Shown: positions 56,078 through 64,000 of the stretch, piece after piece
Position numbering within the stretch: the first letter of the stretch is position 1
Layout: each line of letters begins with the position of its first letter
Assembly (NCBI RefSeq): GCF_900116115.1
Contig: NZ_FOZP01000004.1
Location: 69,501-133,500, forward strand
Origin: Lutibacter maritimus
GTDB lineage: Bacteria > Bacteroidota > Bacteroidia > Flavobacteriales > Flavobacteriaceae
Direction: 5' to 3'
DNA: 64,000 nt
Position numbers and translations under genes: made by a program
The notes under the pieces: model-generated
What the model saw: the letters and a program-made list of their open reading frames with translations, nothing else
Databases searched by the model: none
What the model was told of the DNA's origin: nothing

Positions 56078-59077
56078 ATGCAAAACAAAGGACTTATAAA
56101 ATTATTCGCTATTCTTTTCGGATTAGTAAGTTTATACCAATTATCATTTACTTGGTTTACAAATGGTGTTGAAGATAAAGCAAAAATTTATGCTGAATCA
56201 AAATCAAATGACGGTAGAGAAATAGCAAATCTTGAAAGAGTTTATTTGGACTCTGTTGCTAACAAACCTGTTATAGATTTAGGTTTCGCTCAGTTCAGTT
56301 ACAATGACATTAAAGACAAAGAGTTAAATTTAGGATTAGACTTAAAAGGTGGTATTAATGCCATTTTACAAGTATCGGTTAAAGATATCTTGATTGGGTT
56401 ATCAAACGATTCTAAAAACCCTGTTTTTAATGAAGCCTTAGCAAAAGCAACTGAAGCTCAAAAAAATAGTGATAAAACTTTTTTAGACTTATTTTTTAAT
56501 GAGTTTGAAAAATTAAGCGCTGGAAAAGTAAAATTAAGTGATCCTAGCATTTTTGGAAACAAATCGTTAAGAGATAAAATTAATTTCAAATTAACCGACG
56601 AAGAAGTTAAACCTATAATTGCTGATGAAATATCAGGATCTATAAGTACTGCTTTTGAAGTATTACGTAGTCGTATTGATAAATTTGGAGTTACACAGCC
56701 AAACATTCAACGTATAGGTAACTCTGGACGTATTTTAATTGAATTACCTGGAGCAAAAGATATTGACCGTGTAAAAAAATTATTACAAAGTACTGCTGAA
56801 TTACAATTTTGGGAAGTATACTCTAACCAAGAAACAGCAAATTTCTTTTTTGCAGCAAATTCTGTGATAGAAAATCACTTAAAAGCAGAAAAAGAAGAAA
56901 CTGCTCAAGATTCTACTACAGTTAAAGATGATTTAAATGATTTATTAGGTGAAGTTTCTGATTCTATTGCAAACAAACAAGTAGATAACTTATTTACAGT
57001 TTTAACACCAAGTGTACCACAATCTGAAAACCAAATTTCATCAGTTATTGCAACTGCTAAAGTAGCAGATACAGCAACTGTAAATAAATATTTAGCGATG
57101 AAAGATGTTAGAGCATTGTTATCTAACGAAATGAAATATGCTAAATTCTTATGGGATTCTAAACCTTTTACTTCAACAGTTGCAGCAACTAATGAAAGTG
57201 TAGATTTAATTTATTTATACGGAATTAAATCTAACAGAGAAGATCTTGCTCCAATAGAAGGTGATGTAATTGATGATGCAAGTCAAGAATACGGACAAAC
57301 TGGTAAGCCAGAAGTTAGTATGACAATGAATGCAACAGGAACAAAACAATGGGCTAAAATGACTACAGAAAACGTAGGTAAATTTGTTGCAGTTGTTTTA
57401 GATGATTATGTTTATACTGCACCTTCTGTAAATACTGCTATAACAAACGGTAGAACTTCAATTTCTGGAGGAAGTATGACAGTTGTTGAAGCACAAGATA
57501 TTGCAAACGTTTTAAAAGCTGGTAAATTACCTGCTGCTGCACACATTATACAATCTGAAGTAGTTGGTCCATCACTTGGTCAACAAGCTATTGACAGCAG
57601 TTTAAGTTCATTTGCTTTAGCTTTATTAATTGTATTAGCTTGGATGGTATTCTATTACGGAAAAGCTGGTGGTTTTGCAAATATTGCCTTAGCAGCTAAC
57701 TTATTATTCATCTTTGGAATACTAACAGCTTTTGGAGCTGTACTAACATTACCAGGTATCGCAGGTATCATCTTAACAATTGGTATGTCCGTAGATGCTA
57801 ACGTAATTATTTTTGAAAGAATAAAAGAAGAGTTAAATAGCGGAAAAGGTTTAAAAGCTGCTATTGAATACGGATTTAGTTATAAAGGAGCTTTCTCTGC
57901 AATTTTAGATGCCAACGTAACATCAATGTTAACTGGTGTTATTTTATATGTATTTGGAACAGGACCTGTAAAAGGATTTGCTTATACATTAATGGTAGGT
58001 ATCGTAACATCATTATTCTCAGCAATTTTTATTACAAGATTATTAATTGACTGGTATGCTGGAAAAGGTAAAACATTTACTTTTAACACAGCTATCACTA
58101 AAAACTGGTTTACAAATATTGATGTTGAATTCCTTAAAAAACGTAAAATTGCTTATATAATTTCTGGAATTTTAATTATTGTAAGTTTAAGTTCATTAAT
58201 TTCAAATGGTTTAAACTATGGTGTAGATTTTGTTGGAGGTAGATCTTATGTAGTAAAGTTTGATAAACAAATAGTAGCATCTGATGTTGCTAGTACTTTA
58301 AAAGATGTATTTGGTGATGCCCCTGAAGTTAAAACTTATGGAGAAGCTACTCAATTAAAAATAACTACTAAATACAAAATTGAAGAAGAAGGAAATCATA
58401 TTGATGATGAAGTACAAGGCTTATTATATACTGGTTTAAAATCATACATTTCTGAAGACGTAAGTTTAGATGAATTTAAACCTGGATATGACGGTGATAA
58501 AAAAGTTGGTATTATGAGTTCAATTAAAGTTGAGCCAACAATTGCCGATGACATTAAAACTGCTGCAGGATGGGCAATTTTAGGTTCGTTATTAGTAATT
58601 TTCCTTTACATCCTATTCCGTTTCAGAAAATGGCAATACAGTTTAGGTGCTGTTGCAGCACTTTTCCATGATGTTATTATTGTAATTGGTATATTCTCTT
58701 TATTTTATAAAGTTTTACCTTTTGATATGGAAATTGGACAATCATTTATTGCAGCAATTCTAACAGTATTAGGTTACTCAATTAATGATACTGTAATTGT
58801 ATTTGATAGAATTCGTGAATTTGCAGGAACACATACTTCTTGGAAATTCTCAACTGTAATTGATAAAGCTTTAAGTACTACATTAGGAAGAACCATAAAC
58901 ACATCATTAACAACATTAGTTGTATTAATTGCTATCTTCTTATTTGGAGGTGATTCAATTAAAGGATTTATGTTCGCATTAATTGTAGGTATCGTAGTAG
59001 GTACGTATTCTTCGTTATTTATTGCCTCACCAATATTATACGATACAGTAAAAAAACTAGATAAAACTAAAAAATAA
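56078..59077 (+). CDS. secDF: Fused protein-export protein SecDF
   Basis: Proton-motive-force-driven secretion helper. 999 aa: N-terminal helix, SecD motif LNLGLDLKGGINAILQV, large periplasmic domain (~80-500), five helices (LTLPGIAGIILTIGMSVDANVIIFERIKEEL, quoted for the D5 motif VDANVIIFERIKEE), then SecF with NYGVDFVGGRSYVV and GYSINDTVIVFDRIREF. Fusion is usual in Bacteroidota. The 40-codon upstream extension to 55958 is dismissed: TATATTTGCAC (a -7 box, 56029-56036 region) lies inside it. Own terminator. Confidence 0.96.
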   Translation: MQNKGLIKLFAILFGLVSLYQLSFTWFTNGVEDKAKIYAESKSNDGREIANLERVYLDSVANKPVIDLGFAQFSYNDIKDKELNLGLDLKGGINAILQVSVKDILIGLSNDSKNPVFNEALAKATEAQKNSDKTFLDLFFNEFEKLSAGKVKLSDPSIFGNKSLRDKINFKLTDEEVKPIIADEISGSISTAFEVLRSRIDKFGVTQPNIQRIGNSGRILIELPGAKDIDRVKKLLQSTAELQFWEVYSNQETANFFFAANSVIENHLKAEKEETAQDSTTVKDDLNDLLGEVSDSIANKQVDNLFTVLTPSVPQSENQISSVIATAKVADTATVNKYLAMKDVRALLSNEMKYAKFLWDSKPFTSTVAATNESVDLIYLYGIKSNREDLAPIEGDVIDDASQEYGQTGKPEVSMTMNATGTKQWAKMTTENVGKFVAVVLDDYVYTAPSVNTAITNGRTSISGGSMTVVEAQDIANVLKAGKLPAAAHIIQSEVVGPSLGQQAIDSSLSSFALALLIVLAWMVFYYGKAGGFANIALAANLLFIFGILTAFGAVLTLPGIAGIILTIGMSVDANVIIFERIKEELNSGKGLKAAIEYGFSYKGAFSAILDANVTSMLTGVILYVFGTGPVKGFAYTLMVGIVTSLFSAIFITRLLIDWYAGKGKTFTFNTAITKNWFTNIDVEFLKKRKIAYIISGILIIVSLSSLISNGLNYGVDFVGGRSYVVKFDKQIVASDVASTLKDVFGDAPEVKTYGEATQLKITTKYKIEEEGNHIDDEVQGLLYTGLKSYISEDVSLDEFKPGYDGDKKVGIMSSIKVEPTIADDIKTAAGWAILGSLLVIFLYILFRFRKWQYSLGAVAALFHDVIIVIGIFSLFYKVLPFDMEIGQSFIAAILTVLGYSINDTVIVFDRIREFAGTHTSWKFSTVIDKALSTTLGRTINTSLTTLVVLIAIFLFGGDSIKGFMFALIVGIVVGTYSSLFIASPILYDTVKKLDKTKK

Positions 59078-59097
59078 TAACTATTGAAATTTATTTC

Positions 59098-59130
59098 AAA
59101 AACCGTTTTGACGTCTCAAAACGGTTTTTG
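59098..59130 (+). terminator. secDF terminator
   Basis: 14-bp perfect stem AAAAACCGTTTTGA/TCAAAACGGTTTTT around CGTC, in the 131-bp gap before the next gene. Confidence 0.9.
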
Positions 59131-59208
59131 TATTTCAAATTAGCAAAGAAACTTCATTTCTAAAGTAATTTTCTAATTTGATTCTTACATTTGTAACAAA
59201 GCATTAAG

Positions 59209-60324
59209 ATGAGCATAATTAAACTACACGACAAACATTTTAAAACGTATATATCAGCACAAGAAATTGATAACGCAATAAATACCTTAGTTACTCAAAT
59301 TTCAAATGAACTAAAAGATGAAACACCATTGTTTATTGGTATTTTAAACGGTTCATTTATGTTTGTTGCTGATTTTGTTAGAAAATACAATTATAACTGT
59401 GAAGTCTCATTTGTTAAATTAGCCTCTTATGAAGGAACAAATTCTACAGGAAAAATAAAAAAATTAGTTGGAGTTAATGAAAATTTAGAAGGTAGAACAA
59501 TTGTTATTTTAGAAGATATTATTGATACTGGCAATACACTTCAAGAAATATTTGAAATTTTTAAAGACAAAAATTTAAAGCAACTTAAAATAGCCACATT
59601 ATTTTTTAAACCTGATGTATTTAAAAAAGAATTACCAATTGATTATGTAGGAATATCAATTCCTGATAAATTTATAGTTGGATACGGATTAGATTACAAC
59701 GGTTTTGGAAGAAATTTGGCAGATATTTATCAACTTACTACTCAACCAACTATGAAAAACATTGTATTATTTGGCCCTCCAGGTGCAGGAAAGGGAACGC
59801 AGGCAGATTTGTTAAAAGAAAAATACAACCTAAAACATATTTCAACAGGGGAAGTTTTTAGATTTCATATTAAAAATGAAACTGAATTAGGAATTTTAGC
59901 TAAATCTTATATGGATCAAGGTAATTTAGTTCCAGATGAAGTTACAATTGAAATGCTAAAAGATGAAGTAAATAAAAATATAGATGTTGGCGGATTTATT
60001 TTTGATGGGTTTCCAAGAACAGAGTCACAAGCTATTGCATTGGACGAATTTTTAGCCGAGAAAGGTGAAACAATTAATGGAATGGTTGCTTTAGAAGTAC
60101 CTGAAGATTTATTGATTCAAAGATTGCTTGAAAGAGGAAAAACAAGTGGAAGAAGTGATGACCAAGATGAAAGTAAAATTAGAAATCGATTCGATCAATA
60201 CAACTCAAAAACAGCAATACTTAAAAATTATTACACAGTACAAAACAAATATTTTGGCGTAAATGGCGTTGGAGAAATAAAAGATATTACCGTACGATTA
60301 AGTAACGTTTTTGATAAATTATAA
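59209..60324 (+). CDS. hpt-adk: Fused hypoxanthine phosphoribosyltransferase and adenylate kinase
   Basis: 371-aa fusion. Residues 1-~178 are HPRT (purine salvage to IMP/GMP): FIGILNGSFMFVADFVR, LASYEGTNSTGKIK, PRPP loop VILEDIIDTGNTL, and the C-terminal YVGISIPDKFIVGYGLDYNGFGRNL. From Met182, MKNIVLFGPPGAGKGTQADLL starts a complete adenylate kinase (190 aa, short-lid type): STGEVFRFH, FDGFPRTESQA, LLERGKTSGRSDD. Linker is only LTTQPT. The in-frame ATG at Met182 (59752) could also start a separate Adk, but no ribosome signal is obvious. Followed 38 bp later by obgE. Confidence 0.95.
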   Translation: MSIIKLHDKHFKTYISAQEIDNAINTLVTQISNELKDETPLFIGILNGSFMFVADFVRKYNYNCEVSFVKLASYEGTNSTGKIKKLVGVNENLEGRTIVILEDIIDTGNTLQEIFEIFKDKNLKQLKIATLFFKPDVFKKELPIDYVGISIPDKFIVGYGLDYNGFGRNLADIYQLTTQPTMKNIVLFGPPGAGKGTQADLLKEKYNLKHISTGEVFRFHIKNETELGILAKSYMDQGNLVPDEVTIEMLKDEVNKNIDVGGFIFDGFPRTESQAIALDEFLAEKGETINGMVALEVPEDLLIQRLLERGKTSGRSDDQDESKIRNRFDQYNSKTAILKNYYTVQNKYFGVNGVGEIKDITVRLSNVFDKL

Positions 60325-60362
60325 CATAATTAAACAAACTGTAAAAGCAGAAAATAGACATA

Positions 60363-61355
60363 ATGGTAGAAGGAAATTTTGTAGATTATATTAAAATACA
60401 CGCTAATTCTGGTAAAGGAGGACGTGGTTCTGCACATTTACACAGAGAAAAATACGTGGCTAAAGGCGGACCTGACGGTGGTGACGGAGGAAGAGGTGGT
60501 CATGTAATTGTTCGTGGAGATAAAAACTTATGGACATTGTACCATTTAAAGTTTAAAAAACATTTTAAAGCCGAACATGGTGGTGACGGAAGCGCATCAA
60601 GAAGTACAGGAAAAGATGGTGAAGATGTGTATATTGATGTGCCTCTTGGAACAATTATAAGAGATGCAGAAACCCAAGAAATTCTTTTCGAAATTACAAC
60701 TGAAAACACTGAACAAATACTTCTTGAAGGCGGTATGGGAGGTTTAGGAAACTGGCATTTTAAATCATCAACAAATCAAACACCTCGTTACGCACAACCA
60801 GGTATTGATGCACAAGAAGGGTGGTTTCAGTTAGAATTAAAAATTTTAGCAGATGTTGGTTTGGTTGGATTTCCTAATGCAGGAAAATCGACTTTACTAT
60901 CTGTTGTAACTGCTGCTAAACCTAAAATTGCAGATTATGCTTTTACTACATTAAAACCAAATTTAGGAATTGTTGAATATCGAGATTTTCAAACTTTTGT
61001 AATGGCAGATATTCCTGGAATTATAGAAGGTGCTGCTGAAGGTAAAGGATTAGGACATAGATTTTTAAGACATATTGAACGAAACTCAACATTATTATTT
61101 TTAATTCCTGCGGATTCAGAAAACATTCAAAAAGAATATGACATTTTATTAAATGAACTACAACAGCATAACCCTGAACTTTTAGATAAAAATAGATTGT
61201 TAGCAATCTCTAAATCAGACATGTTAGACGAGGAATTAAAAAATGAATTAAAGAAAGAACTTCCAACAGGAATTCAAACATTATTTATTTCATCAGTTGC
61301 TCAACAAGGTTTAACCGAGTTAAAAGACACATTATGGAAAATGCTAAATTCATAG
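60363..61355 (+). CDS. obgE: GTPase ObgE/CgtA
   Basis: Ribosome-assembly/stringency GTPase. 330 aa: Gly-rich Obg fold (residues 3-160; [40 protein letters not shown] in parts), G domain with G1 [11 protein letters not shown]2 [11 protein letters not shown]3 [27 protein letters not shown] and G4 AISKSDM. There is no C-terminal OCT domain, which is normal in this phylum. Probably in one transcript with hpt-adk; strong terminator follows. Confidence 0.97.
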   Translation: MVEGNFVDYIKIHANSGKGGRGSAHLHREKYVAKGGPDGGDGGRGGHVIVRGDKNLWTLYHLKFKKHFKAEHGGDGSASRSTGKDGEDVYIDVPLGTIIRDAETQEILFEITTENTEQILLEGGMGGLGNWHFKSSTNQTPRYAQPGIDAQEGWFQLELKILADVGLVGFPNAGKSTLLSVVTAAKPKIADYAFTTLKPNLGIVEYRDFQTFVMADIPGIIEGAAEGKGLGHRFLRHIERNSTLLFLIPADSENIQKEYDILLNELQQHNPELLDKNRLLAISKSDMLDEELKNELKKELPTGIQTLFISSVAQQGLTELKDTLWKMLNS

Positions 61356-61377
61356 TATAATTATAAATAATTAACAT

Positions 61378-61406
61378 AAAAAAAGGGACGTATTAATACG
61401 TCCCTT
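61378..61406. terminator. Terminator after obgE
   Basis: GGGACGTA-TTAA-TACGTCCC, a perfect GC-rich stem with A-run before and T-run after, usable on both strands between obgE and the convergent lipoprotein gene. Confidence 0.93.
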
Positions 61407-61429
61407 TTTTATGCTATATACAAAGTGTT

Positions 61430-61873
61430 TTAGGCTTTACAAGAACAAGCTCCAGGTTTGCATTTAGATTTAGCGCTTTCTAAATTTGCAACTTCATCTT
61501 TACAAGTACATTTTCCCGGTTCACATTTTGTACATGCAACTTCGTCTTTTTCTTGACAAGTACATTTACCTTCAGGACATGTACATTCTCCAGCTTCTTT
61601 ACATTTGCAACCCTCTGCATGTTCCATATTTGCAGCTTTTTCTTTTAAGTCCATTTTACAAACTGGACAAGAACCTTCTTCTGCATAAGTTTTACCTTTT
61701 TCACAATCCATTGGGCATTGGTAAGTTTTAGACGCCATAGCATCATGGTCATGTCCTTCATGACTTTCCATTTGAACTTCTTCTTTTGCCTCTTCTTTTT
61801 TAGTTTCTTTACAAGCAGTAAATAATACTGCAAAAGAAAAAATTGTAGCAACTACAAAAATAATTTTTTTCAT
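61430..61873 (-). CDS. Cys-rich lipoprotein with heavy-metal-binding and metallothionein-like parts
   Basis: 147 aa. Lipoprotein signal (lipobox LFTAC, about residue 21), a Glu/Lys/His spacer with HEGHDHD, then a heavy-metal-binding (HMBD-like) module YQCPMDCEKG...EGSCPVCKMDLKEKA, and a tail (~90-147) of CxC and CxxC pairs (CKCKE, CTCPEGKCTCQ, CTKCEPGKCTCK, GACSCKA). Envelope anchored; the composition points to copper/zinc/cadmium binding. No efflux system adjoins. The Cys tail could be a metallothionein-like buffer; this is inference from composition. Confidence 0.8.
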   Translation of the reverse strand: MKKIIFVVATIFSFAVLFTACKETKKEEAKEEVQMESHEGHDHDAMASKTYQCPMDCEKGKTYAEEGSCPVCKMDLKEKAANMEHAEGCKCKEAGECTCPEGKCTCQEKDEVACTKCEPGKCTCKDEVANLESAKSKCKPGACSCKA

Positions 61874-61999
61874 AATACTTTAATTAACGTTAAAATTGAT
61901 ATTTTTTTAAAGGCGTAATTTACTAAAAATAAAACAATAAAATATTTTGTGTGACTCAAAATATAAACACCTGATTATATTACACTTAATGAAGACATA

Positions 62000-62443
62000 T
62001 TAATTATCGTTACTTTTAAAAGCTAACCGTTGATAATAAAATGCTGGAATTAGCAGTAATAAAATTATTGGATGAATTAAAAAACGACGTAAATAAAATA
62101 TCACTAAATAACCATTTATTAATTGATATTTAATCACTAAAAAAAATAAAATCATTAAAATTAAAAAAGTAATAACATACACTTTTGAAGAAAATCTTAT
62201 AACGCTTTTTTTATTAAAAATTACATACAAAATTGATAATGAGATTATTGTATTTATAAAAAATCTAAAAGATAGGTTTAACATATATAAACTCCAATTT
62301 AAATCAGGGATAGGTTTATGTAAATAGTCGCTTTTAAAATAGTCTATTAAAGGATCGTACAAAAAGGGTTCTAAAAAAACTCTAACACCTATTAAACATA
62401 GTATTAATAAAAATAATAATCCAAATTTTGCAATTTTACCCAT
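62000..62443 (-). CDS. Exosortase F-associated membrane protein
   Basis: 147 aa with four hydrophobic helices (FGLLFLLILCLIGVRVFL, LSFRFFINTIISLSILYVIF, VYVITFLILMILFFLVI, FLIHPIILLLLIPAFYY). The landmarks PFLYDPLIDYF and the RRFLIHP segment match the small protein that always pairs with XrtF in Flavobacteria. Its start ATG shares a base with the end of xrtF, so the two are translationally coupled. Biochemical role unknown. Confidence 0.85.
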   Translation of the reverse strand: MGKIAKFGLLFLLILCLIGVRVFLEPFLYDPLIDYFKSDYLHKPIPDLNWSLYMLNLSFRFFINTIISLSILYVIFNKKSVIRFSSKVYVITFLILMILFFLVIKYQLINGYLVIFYLRRFLIHPIILLLLIPAFYYQRLAFKSNDN

Positions 62444-62976
62444 TATTTTTGTTTTGAAAATTTAGACACCCACACAATCCATAACATAAAAGTAAAGCCA
62501 TAAATTAAAGCAGGAAAAAAAATATCGTGCAACATATACTCGTACTCAGGAAATTTATACAATGCAATAGTAATTACAGCAATTCTAACAACATTTATTA
62601 AATAAATCAATAAGCTTCCAACTAAAATAAATAGCAAAGTTTGCTTAAATTTTCCTGAAAACGCCACAATAAATGCAATAAATAAAATTATAATACTTAT
62701 TGAATTACAACCTTCAATAACTCTAGCAATTGGTTTTTTATCAATAATTACTTGGTATGATAACTCATAGTTACTTTGTACTATTTCAGAATTATAACCA
62801 AAACTATTAATTAAAAAATTACTTTGTTTAGCAACAATTTCTGTAACTGAATCACAAGAGTAAAAAGTTAGTTGTTTTTGACTATTACTTAAATAAATAG
62901 AATACAATAAAAATAACAAGGCATAAGTGCCAAAAAATTTAACTAAAAATAATATAACGGTTTTATTATTTTGCAC
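62443..62976 (-). CDS. xrtF: Exosortase XrtF
   Basis: 177-aa polytopic membrane protein of the exosortase/archaeosortase superfamily. The catalytic trio is present: Cys90 in EGCNSISI, Arg131 in NVVRIAVI, His150 in MLHDIFFPALIYG. Exosortases cut C-terminal sorting signals and link proteins to surface polymers; the target set for XrtF is not clear to me and no PEP-CTERM-like protein is in this window. Head-to-head with the GAF gene. Confidence 0.92.
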   Translation of the reverse strand: MQNNKTVILFLVKFFGTYALLFLLYSIYLSNSQKQLTFYSCDSVTEIVAKQSNFLINSFGYNSEIVQSNYELSYQVIIDKKPIARVIEGCNSISIIILFIAFIVAFSGKFKQTLLFILVGSLLIYLINVVRIAVITIALYKFPEYEYMLHDIFFPALIYGFTFMLWIVWVSKFSKQK

Positions 62977-63016
62977 TCAAAAAGATTTATATTTTTGCAT
63001 AAAATTACAAATTAAT

Positions 63017-63469
63017 ATGAACTTATCTCAACTAAAAGAATCTGTTGTATCTATTATTAACAGCACCAATACAAAACCATTTAAACTACAAGCTATTTGC
63101 GATTTACTAAAAAAAGAAATTTCGTATTATGATTGGGTTGGCTTTTACTTTAAAAATGGAGATAAACATGAATTAAAATTAGCCGAATTTGCTGGTGAAC
63201 CAACCGAACATACAATTATACCTTTTGGAAAAGGAATTTGCGGGCAAGTAGCCATTAGCAACCAAAACTTTGTTGTGCCAGATGTAACCGCTCAAGATAA
63301 TTATATTTCTTGTGGATGGAAAGTTAAAAGCGAAATTGTAATCCCTATTTTTGTTAATCAAGAAAATATTGGACAAATAGATATTGATTCACACACAGTT
63401 AACCCATTTACAAAAAATGATGAAGAACTGTTAGAATTTGTATGTAAAAAAGTAGCACAAATACTATAA
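63017..63469 (+). CDS. GAF domain protein, free-methionine-(R)-sulfoxide-reductase-like
   Basis: 150 aa single GAF domain. ISYYDWVGFYFKNGDKHELKLAEFAGEP, FGKGICGQVAISNQNFVVPDVTAQDNYISCGWKVKSEIVIPIF (in parts) match the fRMsr group; two Cys (in KGICG and YISCG) correspond to two of its three redox Cys, the middle one is missing. Reduction of free Met-R-sulfoxide is therefore likely but not certain. Start at ATG 63017; the extension to 62927 crosses the -7 box TATTTTTG at 62990-62997 (TTG 16 nt upstream at 62971). Confidence 0.85.
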   Translation: MNLSQLKESVVSIINSTNTKPFKLQAICDLLKKEISYYDWVGFYFKNGDKHELKLAEFAGEPTEHTIIPFGKGICGQVAISNQNFVVPDVTAQDNYISCGWKVKSEIVIPIFVNQENIGQIDIDSHTVNPFTKNDEELLEFVCKKVAQIL

Positions 63470-63546
63470 AAAATTTATTTGTATTATAATTATATTGAAT
63501 AATCTTAATTGCAACATAGTTATAATTATATTTTTACAATTTTTAT

Positions 63547-63705
63547 ATGTTAAAACTTTATACTAAAAAGAAACTTAAAATAAAACAACTCATCTCAAAA
63601 AAGCTGTTTAAAGACATATTAAACTCAAAAAAAGTTAACAACCAAAAATCACCAAACTACCTTGAAATGGTTCATAATTTTGAATCAAAAATCAAAAAGA
63701 ATTAA
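63547..63705 (+). CDS. Small lysine-rich hypothetical protein
   Basis: 52-codon frame beginning MLKLYTKKKLKIKQLISKK and ending ESKIKKN, with SPNYLEMVHNFE in the middle. No signal peptide or membrane helix; very basic. It lies between the GAF gene and purH with codon use like its neighbours. No family recognised. It may be real but could be a chance frame in A-rich DNA. Confidence 0.4.
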   Translation: MLKLYTKKKLKIKQLISKKLFKDILNSKKVNNQKSPNYLEMVHNFESKIKKN

Positions 63706-63728
63706 TAAAAATTTAGTATTCTTTTGTT

Positions 63729-63759
63729 TTGTTTAAACTGTTGATAATTATTAGCTTTG
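63729..63759 (+). promoter_or_regulatory. purH promoter
   Basis: TTG (63729-63731), 20 nt, then TAGCTTTG (63752-63759), a good -33/-7 match; start near 63763, 20 nt before the ATG. Confidence 0.6.
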
Positions 63760-63782
63760 CGCAAAAATAACAACACAACAAA

Positions 63783-64000
63783 ATGAGCATAACTAAAAAA
63801 GCAAAATCAGCATTAATTTCAGTATTTCATAAAGACGGATTAGCCCCAATAGTTGAAAAACTTAACCAATTAGGAATCACAATATACTCTACCGGAGGTA
63901 CAGAAGATTTTATTAAAAAATTGGGAATTAACGTTGTCCCTGTAGAAGAATTAACTTCATATCCATCAATTTTAGGAGGAAGAGTTAAAACATTACACCC
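63783..64000 (+). CDS. purH: PurH (AICAR transformylase/IMP cyclohydrolase), 5' part
   Basis: The window ends after 72 codons. The reading MSITKKAKSALISVFHKDGL, VEKLNQLGITIYSTGGTEDFI and SYPSILGGRVKTLHP is the N-terminal IMP cyclohydrolase (MGS-fold) domain of PurH, with its GRVKTLHP signature. It catalyses the last two steps of IMP synthesis, using 10-formyl-THF. The remaining ~440 codons lie outside. Confidence 0.96.
   Translation, partial: MSITKKAKSALISVFHKDGLAPIVEKLNQLGITIYSTGGTEDFIKKLGINVVPVEELTSYPSILGGRVKTLH

Overview
The window is a stretch of an AT-rich chromosome (about 30% G+C by eye) from a Bacteroidota member, almost certainly a marine-type Flavobacteriaceae; a Lutibacter- or Polaribacter-like genus is my guess and is not proven. 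The pointers are Bacteroidota-type promoters (TAnnTTTG, sometimes with TTG about 19-20 nt upstream), A-rich ribosome-loading regions instead of Shine-Dalgarno sites, GLPGLI-family secreted proteins, exosortase XrtF, a fused CcsBA, a fused SecDF, HU-HIG type DNA-binding protein, and a GatB-AspRS fusion. No rRNA, tRNA, CRISPR array, phage or transposase gene was seen.

Layout. 0-15 kb is mostly housekeeping: tpiA, an ABC permease, pyrF with a metal-receptor-like partner, three small DUF genes, hutU, purU, a fused isobutyryl-CoA mutase (icmF), an Lrp regulator and recQ. 15.6-20.6 kb is a tight operon gatC-like/gatA/gatB-aspS, in which the non-discriminating aspartyl-tRNA synthetase and the amidotransferase B subunit are one polypeptide. 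20.6-29.8 kb is the accessory part: an outer-membrane beta-barrel receptor, four GLPGLI paralogues, an intact and a start-less small secreted protein gene, two copies of a ~395 bp non-coding element, a decayed duplicate of the DUF423 gene, an HU-like gene and three palindromic intergenic repeats. 29.8-38.8 kb is a nitric-oxide reduction/defence cluster, all on the minus strand: Rrf2 regulator, norC, norB, norQ, norD, ric (Fe-S repair), a hemerythrin-PAS protein, norE-like and small subunit-IV-like membrane proteins, and a porin. 38.9-43.8 kb holds tnaA and divergent ccsBA (cytochrome c maturation). 43.8-64 kb returns to core functions: guaA with a LysM protein, gyrB, mdh, alkB, a sulfurtransferase, fhs, secDF, an Hpt-Adk fusion, obgE, a Cys-rich lipoprotein, the XrtF pair, a GAF protein and the start of purH.

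How it fits together. The NO reductase, its chaperone pair, Fe-S repair protein and cytochrome c maturation factor form a coherent low-oxygen/NO-stress module. The norC and porin promoters share a three-part architecture (CRP/FNR-type palindrome near -40, -7 box, second palindrome starting at +1), and related palindromes lie ahead of ccsBA/tnaA. The gat operon would make Asn-tRNA(Asn) by charging tRNA(Asn) with Asp and amidating it on the same protein. The most unusual items are the GatB-AspRS fusion with its shortened GatC-like partner, the duplicated ~395 bp element, and the shared nor/porin promoter design.
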